Shown here: in pieces, positions 17,495 through 31,033 of the stretch
Numbering within the stretch: the stretch's first letter is position 1
Layout of the letters: every line of letters starts with the position of its first letter
From: Mixta tenebrionis
GTDB lineage: Bacteria > Pseudomonadota > Gammaproteobacteria > Enterobacterales > Enterobacteriaceae
NCBI RefSeq assembly: GCF_006517625.1
Contig: NZ_VHQI01000001.1
Location: forward strand, 192,180-256,179
DNA: 64,000 nt
Direction: 5' to 3'
Translations under genes and position numbers: made by a program
The notes under the pieces: model-generated
The model's input: only the letters and a program-made list of their open reading frames with translations
The model's database searches: none
What the model was told of the DNA's origin: nothing

Positions 17495-17725
17495 CTATTT
17501 TTTTTCATGCCAGCTGTCGTCGTCGCCTTTGGCATATTTGCTTTTTACTGCAGCCCAGGCCACTTTGTGCGCCACCTCCTCTCTGCTTTCATCGCCACGA
17601 CGCTCTTTTTTATCTTTATATTCATCCCAGGCGCTGTTAAACGCGGCCTGATAGATATCCTGCGCATGGGCCGGCAGCACGTTTTTTACGTTATCGGGCA
17701 GATCGTCTCTGGTTTTATACGGCAT
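17495..17725 (-). CDS. chaB: ChaB family protein
   Basis: A 76-aa acidic/basic helical protein, the family's usual size: MPYKTRDDLPDNVKNVLPAHAQDIYQ at the start, then FNSAWDEYKD and VAHKVAWAAVKSKY. ChaB accompanies the ChaA cation antiporter in enterobacteria and has been called a regulator, but no biochemical activity can be read from the sequence. An AGGAG lies upstream of the ATG. It is divergent from chaA. Confidence 0.93.
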   Translation of the reverse strand: MPYKTRDDLPDNVKNVLPAHAQDIYQAAFNSAWDEYKDKKERRGDESREEVAHKVAWAAVKSKYAKGDDDSWHEKK

Positions 17726-18113
17726 ATCTCCTCCTTTTTCGTTAGCTTAAGTGTGGCTCAGCGCGGTCGTTTCGCCAGCCGCACGCCGTCGGTTTGAATA
17801 AGGCATAGCATTGTTGCCGCGGTTTTAGCAGCAAGGTTTAGCGGCGAAAATCAGCGTTTAATGCATCATTGCCTTGAAAAATTTATACGTTAAGCGCTTA
17901 TTTTTAAAAATTAATTACAGTGAAAACTGCCATATTTGCCCTTCATGGCGGTAATTAAGCTCGCAGGTAAAATAAAGTAAAAAAAGCTGCAGATTTTTCT
18001 GGGCTGACTACACTGTGCGCGCCGGGAAAAATCATAATCAGACTTAACCTTTAGCCATCCGCAAGCGGATTTGTGTAATAAAGGATGAAGTAACAGACAG
18101 GAGAACCGCGCCT
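17726..18113. other. chaB-chaA divergent intergenic region
   Basis: About 390 bp, becoming AT-rich at 17860-18000, which should contain the promoters of chaB and chaA. I see no riboswitch-like structure and cannot assign boxes confidently. Confidence 0.35.
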
Positions 18114-19211
18114 ATGGGTGCCCATGACAGCAAGAAAACCCGCCATACCGAGTACTCGCTTTTCTTTCCGCTGGCTGCGCTGGCCGTTCTCTGGCTGTAT
18201 GGCGACGCTACCTCGATGCCGTTGGTTATCGCCATCAACCTGCTGGCGCTAACGGGGATTCTGAGCAGCGCCTTTAGCGTTGTGCGGCACGCTGACGTAC
18301 TGGCGCATCGGCTGGGCGAACCTTACGGCTCGCTGATCCTGAGCCTGTCGGTAGTCATACTGGAAGTCAGCCTGATTTCGGCGCTGATGGCGACCGGCAG
18401 CGCGGCGCCGGCCCTGATGCGCGATACGCTTTACTCAATTATTATGATCGTTACCGCCGGGCTGGTCGGTTTTGCGCTGCTGCTGGGCGGGCAAAAGTTC
18501 GCCACCCAGTATGTTAATCTGGCCGGCGTTAAGCAGTATCTGATCGCTATTTTTCCGCTGGCGATTCTGGTGCTGGTTTTTCCTAACGCGCTGCCGAACG
18601 GTAATTTTACCACGACGCAGGCGCTTATTATTTCCGCTATTTCGGCGGCGATGTATGGCGTGTTTCTGCTTATTCAGACTAAAACGCACCAGAGCCTGTT
18701 TGTTTATGAACATGAAGATGACGGCGACGATGACGATCCGCATCACGGCAAGCCCTCCGCGCACAGCAGCCTGTGGCACACCATCTGGCTGCTGGTGCAT
18801 CTGGTCGCGGTCATCAGCGTCACCAAGATGAACGCCAATCCGCTGGAGCATCTGTTGACCGAGCTGAACGCACCGCAGCAGTTTACCGGCTTCCTGGTGG
18901 CGCTGCTGATCCTCTCGCCGGAGGGGCTGGGCGCAATTAAAGCGGTGCTGGCTAATCAGGTACAGCGCGCCATGAACCTGTTTTTTGGCTCAGTGCTGGC
19001 CACCATTTCACTGACGGTGCCGACGGTAACATTGATCGCCGCCCTGACCGGACAGGAGCTTATTTTCGGCCTTGAGCCGCCGCATATGGTAGTGATGAGC
19101 GCGGTACTGATTCTGAGCAATATTTCTTTTTCTACCGGACGTACTAATGTGCTGAACGGCGCCGCGCATCTGGCGCTGTTTGTCGGCTATCTGATGACGA
19201 TTATGCTGTAG
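18114..19211 (+). CDS. chaA: Sodium-potassium/proton antiporter ChaA
   Basis: A 365-aa CaCA-superfamily antiporter of the cytoplasmic membrane, about 11 helices, exporting Na+, K+ or Ca2+ at alkaline pH. Conserved stretches include AFSVVRHADVLAHRLGEPYGSL, LSVVILEVSLISALM, LLILSPEGLGAIKAVL (second conserved acidic motif) and SFSTGRTNVLNGAAHLALF. The central cytoplasmic loop carries the acidic/histidine run YEHEDDGDDDDPHHG, also present in E. coli ChaA. The ATG follows CAGGAGAACC. Confidence 0.95.
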   Translation: MGAHDSKKTRHTEYSLFFPLAALAVLWLYGDATSMPLVIAINLLALTGILSSAFSVVRHADVLAHRLGEPYGSLILSLSVVILEVSLISALMATGSAAPALMRDTLYSIIMIVTAGLVGFALLLGGQKFATQYVNLAGVKQYLIAIFPLAILVLVFPNALPNGNFTTTQALIISAISAAMYGVFLLIQTKTHQSLFVYEHEDDGDDDDPHHGKPSAHSSLWHTIWLLVHLVAVISVTKMNANPLEHLLTELNAPQQFTGFLVALLILSPEGLGAIKAVLANQVQRAMNLFFGSVLATISLTVPTVTLIAALTGQELIFGLEPPHMVVMSAVLILSNISFSTGRTNVLNGAAHLALFVGYLMTIML

Positions 19212-19228
19212 GCGCCAGCGTTGCGGCG

Positions 19229-19262
19229 AAAAAAAAGCAGCGGATTAAACCGCTGCTTTTTT
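19229..19262. terminator. Bidirectional terminator between chaA and kdsA
   Basis: AAAAAAGCAGCGG-ATTAAA-CCGCTGCTTTTTT is a symmetric stem with A and T runs on either side, so it can terminate both the rightward chaA and the leftward hemA-kdsA transcripts. Confidence 0.9.
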
Positions 19263-19280
19263 ATTGCCGACGTTTGATGA

Positions 19281-20975
<1,695 letters not shown>

Positions 20976-20979
<4 letters not shown>

Positions 20980-21374
20980 ACAATCCCCAAAAGCGGCAGT
21001 TTGGTGACGGCCAGCTTAATAATGATGCCCAGCATCGCCAGCGCCACGATAAAGGCAGTCCAGCGTACTTTAGCCTCACGCGGACGGCGGCCAAAAGCCA
21101 CGACGCCCAGGGCGACATAGATAATAACGCCAAACAGCTTTTCCGTCAGCCAGTTACCCTGCGGCGTAAACGGATAAAAATGCGTAATCATCATCAGGCA
21201 GATGCCGGTAATGAACAGCAGGGTATCATTGATATGCGGTACGATACGTACCCAACGATGCGTCATCATTGCCGATCCGCTTTGCAGCCAGATAAAGCGC
21301 AAAATAAACAGCGTTACCGTCACCGCCACGGTTAGCAAATGAAGATGTTTAATCACGCCGTAGTAGCCAGCCAT
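20976..21374 (-). CDS. sirB2: SirB2 family inner membrane protein (YchQ)
   Basis: A 132-aa hydrophobic protein with about four transmembrane helices (LLTVAVTVTLFILRF; HINDTLLFITGICLMM; LFGVIIYVALGVVAFG; FIVALAMLGIIIKLA). It matches SirB2/YchQ in length, in the histidine-bearing first helix and in operon position. Function is unknown. Confidence 0.92.
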
Positions 21375-21387
21375 GATGCTCTCCCTG

Positions 21388-22215
21388 TTAATATAAGGCG
21401 CAAGTCACGCGATCGTGACCCGCGTAGTCCTGGCAGGTGGTCGCTGCCTGGTAGTGATGGGCGGTGAAAATATCACGCACCGCCTCTCCCTGCTGCCAGC
21501 CATGCTCCAGCATCAGCCAGCCGCCAGGCAGCAAATAGCGACGCGCCGCCTGGACGATATGGCGAATATCCGCCAGCCCCTGCTCCGCCGCCACCAGCGC
21601 GCTGAGCGGTTCGAAACGCACGTCGCCCTGCTGCAGATGCCGATCGGCGGCGTCGATATAGGGCGGATTGCTGACAATCATCGCAAACCGCCGTTCGCCG
21701 ATGGCGCTGAACCAGTCGCTGTGCAGAAAAGTCGCGTTGGCGATGCCCAGCCTGCGCGCATTATGCTGCGCCAGCGCTACCGCCTCCTCTACGCGATCGA
21801 CGCCCAGCAGCCGGCAGTCGGGACGCTCGCTGGCCAGCGCCAGCGCTATCGCGCCGCTGCCGGTGCCTAAATCGAGAATATCGACCGCCTGCGCCGGCAG
21901 ACGCGCCAGCGCCTGCTCTACGAGAACTTCGCTATCGGGACGCGGGATCAGCGTTACCGGCGAAACGGCCAGCGGCAGCGACCAGAATTCGCGTTCGCCG
22001 GTCAGGTACGCCACAGGTTCGCCGCGCGCGCGCCGCGCCAGCAGCGCATCCAGCTGCGCCAGCTGCGTCGCGCTCAGCGGCGCGTCATCGAAGGCGATCA
22101 GCCAGCTGCGCGGCTTACCGGTGACAAACGACAGCAGCACTTCCGCATCGCGTTTTGGGCTTTCTCCGCCGCGCAGCGTGGCGCAGGCCGCTGTTAACCA
22201 GCTGCGTATCTCCAT
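21388..22215 (-). CDS. prmC: Peptide chain release factor N5-glutamine methyltransferase
   Basis: A 275-aa class I SAM-dependent methyltransferase that methylates the glutamine of the GGQ motif in release factors. It has the N-terminal helical substrate domain, then ILDLGTGSGAIALALA (SAM site) and the catalytic NPPY in IVSNPPYIDAAD. The ATG at 22215 shares one base with the prfA stop (TGATG). A TTG one codon upstream is less likely. Coupling to prfA, its substrate gene, is typical. Confidence 0.96.
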   Translation of the reverse strand: MEIRSWLTAACATLRGGESPKRDAEVLLSFVTGKPRSWLIAFDDAPLSATQLAQLDALLARRARGEPVAYLTGEREFWSLPLAVSPVTLIPRPDSEVLVEQALARLPAQAVDILDLGTGSGAIALALASERPDCRLLGVDRVEEAVALAQHNARRLGIANATFLHSDWFSAIGERRFAMIVSNPPYIDAADRHLQQGDVRFEPLSALVAAEQGLADIRHIVQAARRYLLPGGWLMLEHGWQQGEAVRDIFTAHHYQAATTCQDYAGHDRVTCALY

Positions 22216-23297
22216 CAATCCTGCCCGGCAAGCGCAGCCAGCTGATCGGCCTGGTGCTCCTGCACGATGGGCTCAATCAGCATATCGAGTTTTCCTTCCA
22301 TCACTTCGTCCAGCCGGTAAAGCGTCAGGTTAATACGGTGATCGGTAACGCGCCCCTGCGGAAAGTTATAGGTACGGATGCGATCGGAGCGATCGCCGCT
22401 GCCCAGCAGGTTGCGCCGCGTGGACGCCTCTTCCGCGTGACGCTTCGCCATTTCCGCCGCGTGAATACGCGCGCCCAGCACCGAAAGCGCCTTGGCTTTG
22501 TTTTTATGCTGCGAGCGTTCATCCTGACACTCCACTACGATGCCGGTCGGCAGGTGGGTGATACGAATCGCGGAATCAGTGGTGTTAACGTGCTGTCCGC
22601 CCGCCCCGGAGGAGCGGAAGGTGTCAATTTTCAGATCGGTCGGGTTGATCTCCGGCAGCTCTGCTTCCGGCAGCTCCGGCATCACCGCAATGGTGCAGGC
22701 GGAAGTATGGATGCGTCCCTGGGATTCGGTTTCCGGCACGCGCTGCACGCGATGGCCGCCCGATTCAAATTTGAGCCTGCCGTAGGCGCCTTCGCCATTG
22801 ACGCGGGCGATCACCTCTTTATAGCCGCCGTGCTCGCCTTCGCTGGCGCTGACGATCTCAACGCGCCAGCGCCGCGATTCCGCGTAGCGGCTATACATGC
22901 GGAACAGATCGCCAGCGAAAATAGCGGCTTCGTCGCCGCCCGCGCCCGCGCGCACTTCGACAAAGCAGTCGCGCTCGTCGTCAGGATCTTTCGGCAGCAG
23001 CAGCAGCTGTAGCTGCTGTTCCAGCTGTTCGCTTTGCGCACGCGCGGTTTTCAGCTCGTCCAGCGCCATATCGCGCATTTCCGCATCGCTGAGCATCTGC
23101 TCGGCGGTAGCGATATCCTCCTGCACCTGCTGCCACTGCCGGAAGCACTGACTGACATCGGTTAGCTGGGCGTATTCACGCGACAGCGCGCGGAAACGCT
23201 CCTGTTCGGCGATGACGCCGGCATCGCCGAGCATCGCTTCCACCTCTTCGTGGCGCTCCTGCAAGGCTTCCAGTTTGGCAACAATAGAAGTCTTCAT
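22215..23297 (-). CDS. prfA: Peptide chain release factor 1
   Basis: A 360-aa class I release factor for UAA and UAG. The codon-recognition region and the [17 protein letters not shown] segment with the universal GGQ are intact, and the C-terminus ([19 protein letters not shown]) matches RF1. It lies 35 nt after hemA and overlaps prmC, the conserved operon order. Confidence 0.97.
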   Translation of the reverse strand: MKTSIVAKLEALQERHEEVEAMLGDAGVIAEQERFRALSREYAQLTDVSQCFRQWQQVQEDIATAEQMLSDAEMRDMALDELKTARAQSEQLEQQLQLLLLPKDPDDERDCFVEVRAGAGGDEAAIFAGDLFRMYSRYAESRRWRVEIVSASEGEHGGYKEVIARVNGEGAYGRLKFESGGHRVQRVPETESQGRIHTSACTIAVMPELPEAELPEINPTDLKIDTFRSSGAGGQHVNTTDSAIRITHLPTGIVVECQDERSQHKNKAKALSVLGARIHAAEMAKRHAEEASTRRNLLGSGDRSDRIRTYNFPQGRVTDHRINLTLYRLDEVMEGKLDMLIEPIVQEHQADQLAALAGQD

Positions 23298-23332
23298 CTG
23301 GTATGGTTTACCTGTATTGGTATAGGAATTAT

Positions 23333-24589
23333 CTAGTCCAGCCCAAGGCTGTCACGCAGGATCTGCAGGCGTTCGCTGTCGCCGTCGCGGGCAGCCTGCT
23401 GCAGGGATTTGGTGGGGGCATGAATCAGGCGGTTAGTTAGCTTATGGGCCAAATCGTGCAGCACCTCCTGTGCGTCAGCGCCCTGCTGCAGCGCGGCAAG
23501 CGCCTTCGCTTCCAGCTCTGCGCGGATTTGTCCGGCCCGGTCGCGATAGTCGCGAATGGTTTCAACAGCACTCTGCGCGCGCAGCCAGGCCATAAATTCG
23601 CTGCTTTCCTGCGCGACGATAGTTTCAGCCTGCACCGCTGCCGCCTTGCGCTGGGCCATATTATTTTCAATGATCGCCTGCAAGTCATCCACGCTGTAAA
23701 GATAGGCGTTGGCAAGCTTGCCGACTTCCGGCTCGACGTCGCGCGGTACGGCGATATCCACCAGCAGCATCGGCTGATTACGGCGCGCCTTCAGCGCCCG
23801 CTCCACCATACCGCGCCCGATAATCGGCAACGGGCTGGCGGTGGAACTGATGATGATATCCGCTTCCGCCAGCCGGCTATCGATCTCCGCCAGGCTAATC
23901 ACTTCCGCGCCCACCTCGTCAGCCAGCAGCTGCGCACGCTCGCGGGTGCGGTTGGCGATAATCAGTTTCTGAACGTTATGCTCGCGCAGATGGCGCGCCG
24001 CCAGCTCAATGGTTTCGCCGGCGCCGACCAGCAAGACGTTAACGGCAGCAAGGGATTCAAAGATTTGTCGCGCCAGGGTACAGGCGGCGAAGGCGACTGA
24101 AACGGCGCTGGCGCCGATGTCGGTTTCCGTACGCACGCGCTTGGCGACGGAGAAGGTTTTCTGAAACATGCGCTCCAGTTCGCTGGAGAGCGAATGGCCG
24201 CGCTGAGAATCGGCAAACGCTTTTTTCACCTGCCCAAGAATCTGCGGCTCGCCCAGCACCAGCGAATCCAGACCGCTGGCGACGCGCATCAAATGGCTGA
24301 CGGCGGCATTATCGTGATGCCAGTAGAGGCTCTTGCGCACCTCGTCTTCGCGCAGCTGATGATATTCGCACAGCCACTGCACCAGACGCTCATGCAGGTT
24401 CTCCTGCTCTTCTACGCTAAGATAGAGTTCTGTGCGGTTGCAGGTGGACAGCACTACGCCCCCCTGCACCATGGGCTGCGCCAGCAGGCTGTTTAAAGCC
24501 TCGTCCAGCGTATCCGGCGAGAAGGTAACTCGTTCGCGTAAGGCAACGGGTGCCGTTTTATGATTTATTCCGAGAGCCAGCAGCGTCAT
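23333..24589 (-). CDS. hemA: Glutamyl-tRNA reductase
   Basis: A 418-aa NADPH-dependent enzyme that reduces Glu-tRNA(Glu) to glutamate-1-semialdehyde, the committed step of haem synthesis. It starts [15 protein letters not shown] and has the catalytic cysteine in [12 protein letters not shown], the NADPH-binding [17 protein letters not shown] and the C-terminal dimerisation helices. It heads the six-gene minus-strand operon and is divergent from lolB. Confidence 0.97.
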   Translation of the reverse strand: MTLLALGINHKTAPVALRERVTFSPDTLDEALNSLLAQPMVQGGVVLSTCNRTELYLSVEEQENLHERLVQWLCEYHQLREDEVRKSLYWHHDNAAVSHLMRVASGLDSLVLGEPQILGQVKKAFADSQRGHSLSSELERMFQKTFSVAKRVRTETDIGASAVSVAFAACTLARQIFESLAAVNVLLVGAGETIELAARHLREHNVQKLIIANRTRERAQLLADEVGAEVISLAEIDSRLAEADIIISSTASPLPIIGRGMVERALKARRNQPMLLVDIAVPRDVEPEVGKLANAYLYSVDDLQAIIENNMAQRKAAAVQAETIVAQESSEFMAWLRAQSAVETIRDYRDRAGQIRAELEAKALAALQQGADAQEVLHDLAHKLTNRLIHAPTKSLQQAARDGDSERLQILRDSLGLD

Positions 24590-24802
24590 GGTGAATCAGA
24601 TCGGGTTATCCCAATGTTGTTGGGGTTTTATGGTGCGCATTCTACAAGATGCGGGAGATCAAGAAAAGCCATACAAAGACTATGACTGTAATAAGATATA
24701 GCTGATAAGACTGAATTTTGATAATTCCGCATTGACGGTTAACGGACGAGTGATTAGCGTTAACCGTTTGGATCAAATAAACCTGTCTGAGGAGATGACC
24801 CG

Positions 24803-25429
24803 GTGTTCGATTCGCTAACCCGCCGTTCTTTGCGGCTGCTTCCGTTGGCCAGCGTGTTGCTGGCGGCCTGTACCATCAATAAACCGCAGGGACCGGGACA
24901 GAGCCCCACCTCTCCCCAGTGGCAGCAGCATCAGCAGGCGGTACAGCAGGTAACCCGCTATCAGACGCGCGGCGCCTTCGCCTGGCTCTCAGACCAGCAG
25001 AAAGTCTATGCGCGCTTTAACTGGCAGCAGAGCGCCGCGGATCGCTATCGCCTGCTGCTGACCAATCCGCTCGGCAGCACCGAGCTGCAGCTCGACGCGC
25101 AGGGCGCGACGGTGCAGCTGGTGGATAACAAGGGTAAACGCTACGTCAGCGACGACGCGGAGAAGATGATTACCCAGCTGACCGGCATGGATATTCCGCT
25201 GGCCAACCTGCGCCAGTGGATTCTCGGCCTGCCGGGCGACGCCACCGATTTTACGCTGGATGAAAACTATCAGCTACGCACCCTGCGCTACAGCCGCAAT
25301 GGCCAGCAGTGGAATGTGACGATTCAGGGCTACGACAGCAAGGTTAAGCCGGCGTTGCCCGCTAGCATCGAATTAAAACAGGGCGATAAGCGCATTAAAC
25401 TACGTATGGATAGCTGGACACTGCAATGA
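24803..25429 (+). CDS. lolB: Outer membrane lipoprotein receptor LolB
   Basis: A 208-aa lipoprotein that accepts lipoproteins from LolA and inserts them in the outer membrane. The signal segment [14 protein letters not shown] has lipobox LAAC, with no Asp at +2, consistent with outer-membrane sorting. The body shows [22 protein letters not shown] and [20 protein letters not shown]. The start is GTG at 24803 after GAGGAG. The stop overlaps the ispE start (ATGA). Confidence 0.95.
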   Translation: MFDSLTRRSLRLLPLASVLLAACTINKPQGPGQSPTSPQWQQHQQAVQQVTRYQTRGAFAWLSDQQKVYARFNWQQSAADRYRLLLTNPLGSTELQLDAQGATVQLVDNKGKRYVSDDAEKMITQLTGMDIPLANLRQWILGLPGDATDFTLDENYQLRTLRYSRNGQQWNVTIQGYDSKVKPALPASIELKQGDKRIKLRMDSWTLQ

Positions 25430-26289
25430 TCACCACCTGGCCCGCGCCCGCGAAGCTGAATCTGTTTCTCTATATCACCGGCCGTCGGCCCGACGGCTAT
25501 CACAATCTGCAAACGCTGTTCCAGTTTCTCGACTATGGCGACAGCCTGCATATTACGCCAAACGCGTACGGCGATATTCGTCTGCTGACGCCGGTCGCGG
25601 GCGTCGCCGCTGAAGATAACCTTATCGTACGCGCGGCGCGTCTGCTGATGCGCGCCGCAGGCGAACGCGGCGCCCTGCCGCCGCAGGCCGGCGCGGATAT
25701 TGCCGTCGATAAACGTTTGCCGATGGGCGGCGGACTTGGCGGCGGTTCGTCAAATGCCGCCACGACGCTGGTCGCGCTGAATCACCTGTGGCAAACCGGA
25801 CTGACAACCGAAACGCTGTGCGCACTGGGGCTACAGCTGGGCGCCGACGTGCCGGTTTTCGTACGCGGCCATGCGGCGTTTGCTGAAGGGGTGGGCGAAG
25901 CGCTACAGCCGGCCTCGCCGCCGGAAAAATGGTATCTGGTAGCTCATCCCGGCGTCGCCGTTTCTACCCCGCTGGTATTCAACGATCCGGCGCTGACGCG
26001 TAATTCGCCGGTACGCTCATTTGCTGCGCTGTTGCAGGCTCCTTTCAGCAATGATTGTGAGGCAGTCGTAAGAAAACGTTTTCGCGAGGTTGATGCGCTT
26101 GTTTCCTGGCTGCTAGAATACGCGCCGTCGCGCCTGACAGGAACCGGCGCTTGTGTGTTTGCAGAATTCGACACCGAGTCCGCTGCTCGTCAGGTGCTTG
26201 AGCTGGCCCCGAACTGGATGCAGGGATTCGTCGCGCAGGGCGTAAACCTTTCGCCGCTTCACCGCAGCCTTTCAGGGCGCCTGGCGTGA
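25426..26289 (+). CDS. ispE: 4-diphosphocytidyl-2-C-methyl-D-erythritol kinase
   Basis: A 287-aa GHMP kinase of the MEP isoprenoid pathway; it phosphorylates CDP-ME at the 2-hydroxyl. Seen are [22 protein letters not shown] at the N-terminus, the ATP loop [25 protein letters not shown] and [10 protein letters not shown]. Four-base overlap with lolB implies coupling. prs follows after a leader of about 130 nt. Confidence 0.97.
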   Translation: MITTWPAPAKLNLFLYITGRRPDGYHNLQTLFQFLDYGDSLHITPNAYGDIRLLTPVAGVAAEDNLIVRAARLLMRAAGERGALPPQAGADIAVDKRLPMGGGLGGGSSNAATTLVALNHLWQTGLTTETLCALGLQLGADVPVFVRGHAAFAEGVGEALQPASPPEKWYLVAHPGVAVSTPLVFNDPALTRNSPVRSFAALLQAPFSNDCEAVVRKRFREVDALVSWLLEYAPSRLTGTGACVFAEFDTESAARQVLELAPNWMQGFVAQGVNLSPLHRSLSGRLA

Positions 26290-26315
26290 ATGTGACAGCG
26301 TCACCCTGTTCCTGA

Positions 26316-27371
<1,056 letters not shown>

Positions 27372-27384
27372 GCGCCGATCTGCT

Positions 27385-27412
27385 AAAAACCGGGCGCCCG
27401 CCCGGTTTTTTT
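27385..27412 (+). terminator. Rho-independent terminator of prs
   Basis: An ACCGGGCG / CGCCCGGT stem is followed by seven Ts, 14 nt after the prs stop. Confidence 0.9.
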
Positions 27413-27617
27413 ATGTTTTGGCTCTGCTCACACAGGCTGTTGCTTATCAGCGCGCTTACCTAAGGGTAAGCCAGCCGCACGCAATATTAATACCCAGCTG
27501 CTTTTTACCGCCGCGTTAACCCGGTTTTTTACCAGGGCAGGCTGATGCTATTTTGCTGCGTTTTTTAAGGAAACGCTCGCGCCAGCACCGCTGCCGACAG
27601 CGCCGGCTGTGGAAAAA
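27413..27617. other. Gene-free stretch between prs and ychH
   Basis: About 200 bp with no gene. In E. coli dauA (ychM) occupies this interval between prs and ychH; no trace of it is visible here. Confidence 0.5.
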
Positions 27618-27908
27618 TCAGTGGGCCCGGTGATGATAATGGCCCGCACGGCGGCAGCGTTTATCATCGCCGCAATAGCGCACCCAGTAATAGCGATCGG
27701 TAATCTTTTCCCGGCCGCTAAGGCGCGCGCCGACTAACCACATTAACGCACCGATAAAAATGCCGAAAATTGACGCCTGAGTAAGCCAGGATGAAAGCTG
27801 TAGCTGCGGCAGCTGGTTCAGTACCGCATAGCCCACGCCTAAAATCATGGTGATTAAACCCAGCCCCATCAACGCATTACCCGCAACCATTGCGCTTTTA
27901 CGTTTCAT
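27618..27908 (-). CDS. ychH: Stress-induced inner membrane protein YchH
   Basis: A 96-aa protein with two membrane helices (NALMGLGLITMILGVGYAVL; ASIFGIFIGALMWLVGARL) and a short basic/histidine tail (DKRCRRAGHYHHRAH). MKRK start, helix positions and the RYYWVRYCGDDKRCRR segment match YchH. The ATG at 27908 is chosen over an upstream TTG/ATG extension because it matches the family start and follows GGAGATGGGCG. It is divergent from pth, as in E. coli. Confidence 0.9.
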   Translation of the reverse strand: MKRKSAMVAGNALMGLGLITMILGVGYAVLNQLPQLQLSSWLTQASIFGIFIGALMWLVGARLSGREKITDRYYWVRYCGDDKRCRRAGHYHHRAH

Positions 27909-28160
27909 CGCCCATCTCCTTTGCTGGCAGCACAGCACAAAGTGTTAAACCCATTCAAGCTTAGAATATGCACCAGCCGCCCGTTGCGTACGCGATCACA
28001 CATTTTAACTCTCAATTGCCATTTTTCTGACGCTAACCACCTGTATTTATATAGAAATCGTATTATCCCCCTACGAAATTAAACCAGCCTCGTTGTTTTG
28101 TATTCTTGCCCGCCGATCGCTACACTATCGCCCTTCGGTTTTAAGCAGGAAATAACTACC

Positions 28161-28748
28161 GTGAGTGAAATCAAGCTGATTGTTGGCCTTGCCAACCCCA
28201 GTGCGGAATATGCCGCAACGCGCCATAACGCCGGCGCCTGGTATGTGGATCTGCTGGCAGAACGCCACAATCAGTCGCTGAAAGAGGAAAGTAAATTTTT
28301 CGGCTATACCGCACGCCTGAACGTCGGCGGCAAGGATGTCCGACTGCTGGTGCCCACTACCTTTATGAACCTGAGCGGCAAAGCGGTAGCGGCAATGGCG
28401 ACTTTCTATCGTATCGCGCCGGAAGAGATTCTGGTGGCGCACGATGAGCTGGATCTACCGCCGGGCGTAGCGAAATTCAAGCTGGGCGGCGGTCATGGCG
28501 GCCATAACGGGCTGAAAGATATTATCAGCAAGCTGGGTAACAACCAGGGCTTTCACCGGCTGCGCATCGGCATCGGTCATCCAGGCGATCGTAATAAGGT
28601 GGTGGGCTTTGTACTGGGCAAACCGCCCGCATCGGAACAGACGCTGATCGATAATGCGTTGGATGAAGCCGCACGCTGTACCGAAGTGTGGTTACAGGAC
28701 GATTTGCTAAAGGCGATGAACCGGCTGCACAGCTATAAGGCAAGCTGA
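28161..28748 (+). CDS. pth: Peptidyl-tRNA hydrolase
   Basis: A 195-aa enzyme that releases peptides from stalled peptidyl-tRNAs. Visible are [20 protein letters not shown] with the catalytic histidine, [32 protein letters not shown] and [16 protein letters not shown]. The GTG at 28161 (MSEIKLIVG) follows AGGA and fits the family length of about 194. The upstream extension to 28098 has no ribosome binding site. Confidence 0.97.
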   Translation: MSEIKLIVGLANPSAEYAATRHNAGAWYVDLLAERHNQSLKEESKFFGYTARLNVGGKDVRLLVPTTFMNLSGKAVAAMATFYRIAPEEILVAHDELDLPPGVAKFKLGGGHGGHNGLKDIISKLGNNQGFHRLRIGIGHPGDRNKVVGFVLGKPPASEQTLIDNALDEAARCTEVWLQDDLLKAMNRLHSYKAS

Positions 28749-29037
28749 CCTGTTCCGCCAGCCGTGTCGCTCCGGCTGGCGATTTGCCGCAGCGTAGCAG
28801 ATAGTTTCGCCGCGTCCGGATGCGCCTGCATCGCTCAGCGATAGATAAGCTGCTCGCTCAGGGGCTATTGATACCAACATGCCAACCGGGAAATTTTTCC
28901 TCCACCTTTTCCCGCCGGCGGATAATGAATTCGGCCCCATTGCAGCCATAATTACGTGTATACTAGCGGCAATTTTTTCATGTCATTATCGGCAAGCGAG
29001 CTTGTCCGGTTATCTCAGCAATTAAGGTGATTCAAAC

Positions 29038-30129
29038 ATGGGATTCAAATGCGGTATCGTGGGCCTGCCTAACGTAGGTAAATCCACCCTGTTCAATGCG
29101 TTAACCAAAGCGGGTATCGAAGCAGCTAACTTCCCGTTCTGTACCATTGAGCCTAATACCGGCGTGGTGCCAATGCCTGATTCACGTCTCGATCGGCTGG
29201 CGGAAATTGTCAAACCGCAGCGTACCGTACCGACTACGATGGAGTTTGTTGATATTGCAGGGCTGGTGAAAGGCGCTTCTAAGGGCGAAGGCCTGGGAAA
29301 CCAGTTTCTGACCAATATTCGCGAAACCGAGGCGATTGGTCACGTGGTGCGCTGTTTTGAAAACGACAATATCATCCACGTTTCCGGCAAAGTGAACCCG
29401 GCGGAAGATATTGACATCATCAATACCGAGCTGGCGCTTTCCGACCTTGATACCTGCGAACGTGCGCTGCAGCGCGTACAGAAGAAAGCCAAAGGCGGCG
29501 ATAAAGACGCTAAACTGGAGCAGGCGGTGCTGGAAAAATGTCTGCCGCACCTGGAAAATGCCGGTATGCTGCGCTCCCTGTCGCTGGATGCGGAAGAGAA
29601 AGCGGCAATCCGCTATCTGAGTTTCCTGACGCTGAAGCCGACCATGTATATCGCCAACGTCAATGAAGATGGCTTTGAGAACAACCCCTACCTCGATCAG
29701 GTACGCGCTATCGCCGAGAAAGAAGGTTCCGTAGTTGTGCCGGTTTGTGCCGCCGTTGAATCTGATATCGCCGAGCTGGACGATGAAGAACGCGACGAAT
29801 TTATGGCGGAGCTGGGGCTGGAAGAGCCAGGCCTGAACCGCGTTATTCGCGCCGGCTATGCGCTGCTGAATCTGCAGACTTACTTTACCGCAGGTGTTAA
29901 AGAAGTACGCGCCTGGACCATTCCGGTAGGCGCAACCGCGCCGCAGGCGGCCGCTAAAATTCATACCGATTTTGAAAAGGGTTTTATCCGCGCTCAGACC
30001 ATCGCCTTTGAAGATTTCATTACCTATAAAGGCGAACAGGGCGCGAAAGAAGCGGGAAAAATGCGTTCTGAAGGGAAAGACTATATCGTTAAGGATGGCG
30101 ATATCATGAACTTCCTGTTTAACGTCTGA
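29038..30129 (+). CDS. ychF: Redox-regulated ATPase YchF (Obg family)
   Basis: A 363-aa Obg/HflX-superfamily P-loop protein that prefers ATP over GTP and binds ribosomes; linked to oxidative stress control. It has the P-loop GLPNVGKST at residues 8-16, [21 protein letters not shown], a coiled-coil insertion with [11 protein letters not shown], and a C-terminal TGS domain ([15 protein letters not shown]). Identical length and near-identical sequence to E. coli YchF. It follows pth, as usual. Confidence 0.97.
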   Translation: MGFKCGIVGLPNVGKSTLFNALTKAGIEAANFPFCTIEPNTGVVPMPDSRLDRLAEIVKPQRTVPTTMEFVDIAGLVKGASKGEGLGNQFLTNIRETEAIGHVVRCFENDNIIHVSGKVNPAEDIDIINTELALSDLDTCERALQRVQKKAKGGDKDAKLEQAVLEKCLPHLENAGMLRSLSLDAEEKAAIRYLSFLTLKPTMYIANVNEDGFENNPYLDQVRAIAEKEGSVVVPVCAAVESDIAELDDEERDEFMAELGLEEPGLNRVIRAGYALLNLQTYFTAGVKEVRAWTIPVGATAPQAAAKIHTDFEKGFIRAQTIAFEDFITYKGEQGAKEAGKMRSEGKDYIVKDGDIMNFLFNV

Positions 30130-30186
30130 ATAGCTTCTGCTGTCTTATGGGATATATTAAGCCCAGGCGACAGCGATACACGCATA

Positions 30187-30214
30187 AAATCCACGCCGCT
30201 GCGTGGATTTTTTT
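30187..30214 (+). terminator. Rho-independent terminator of ychF
   Basis: AAATCCACGC / GCGTGGATTT stem around CGCT, followed by a T-run, 58 nt after the ychF stop. Confidence 0.88.
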
Positions 30215-30968
30215 ATATTTTTGGTAATCATTACACCGCGTAACAGCACACCTGGAATAAAATAAGGCGATAGTTACGCTATTTTACTCGACCATGTAAA
30301 GAAAGCGTGGCGCTGGCGCCTTAAAATAAATGGCGAGTCCACTATGAATACTCCAGAAAAATAGCTTAAATCAAACTTACTGCGATGCATAAGAAGAGCA
30401 GACAAATATGTAAGGTAAAAAGCTTACCAGGCTGATAGCATTCACAGAGAGAGCGATACAGCTAACATTTTCGAACTAATGATGCTTCATCCTGAACAGC
30501 CAGTGGCTAAGCTCCTCTGGGTTATATGATTTGCGGGACACATTATAAGCAGGTAAAGGTACATTTCTCAGCAGACGTTTGCAGGCGCAGATTAGACATA
30601 AGCTTTCTCTTATTTTCATTTAGCATGATGACTTACAAGACAGTACATCACTGAATATAAGTTATTTACATCTAAATTACCGTTACATTGCCGTTATATT
30701 GCAAGCTTCAAGTTTGATGATCGGTTAATACGGATTTTTATCTTTATTCCTCGCTTATATAGAAAAGCTAAAGGGAAGCCTGCCTCCACATCATGTAGAT
30801 TTATTGACAAAATGGAAATAATAAACAAACCAGAAATAAATCATTCGATATTTTTATTTTAAGCGAAAAATTCAACCTGAAATTATTTACACCAAGACAA
30901 TGTATAACTTTCAATAATTTCATCAGGAAACTTAATAAAAAATAAGGATATTATTACGTGAATTAAAA
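30215..30968. other. AT-rich gene-free stretch at accessory region start
   Basis: Roughly 750 bp of clearly lower GC than ychF, dense in stop codons in all frames. No gene, tRNA remnant or clear insertion sequence end was seen. The change of base composition right after the ychF terminator marks the left edge of an accessory segment. Confidence 0.5.
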
Positions 30969-30997
30969 TTGATCCTATTCATGAATCAACGTATACT
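30969..30997 (+). promoter_or_regulatory. Sigma-70 promoter for the 31.0-kb gene pair
   Basis: TTGATC, a 17-bp spacer and TATACT give a near-consensus promoter whose start would fall about 30 nt before the ATG at 31034. The spacer contains the palindrome ATTCATGAAT, a possible operator. Confidence 0.65.
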
Positions 30998-31033
30998 TTT
31001 TGTACAGAATGATTTTTGCGCGGGAAGAAAACC

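Noticed and set aside
17414-17797. Plus-strand frame of 127 codons over chaB
   Set aside because: Antisense to chaB, which matches its family in full length and has an AGGAG before its ATG.
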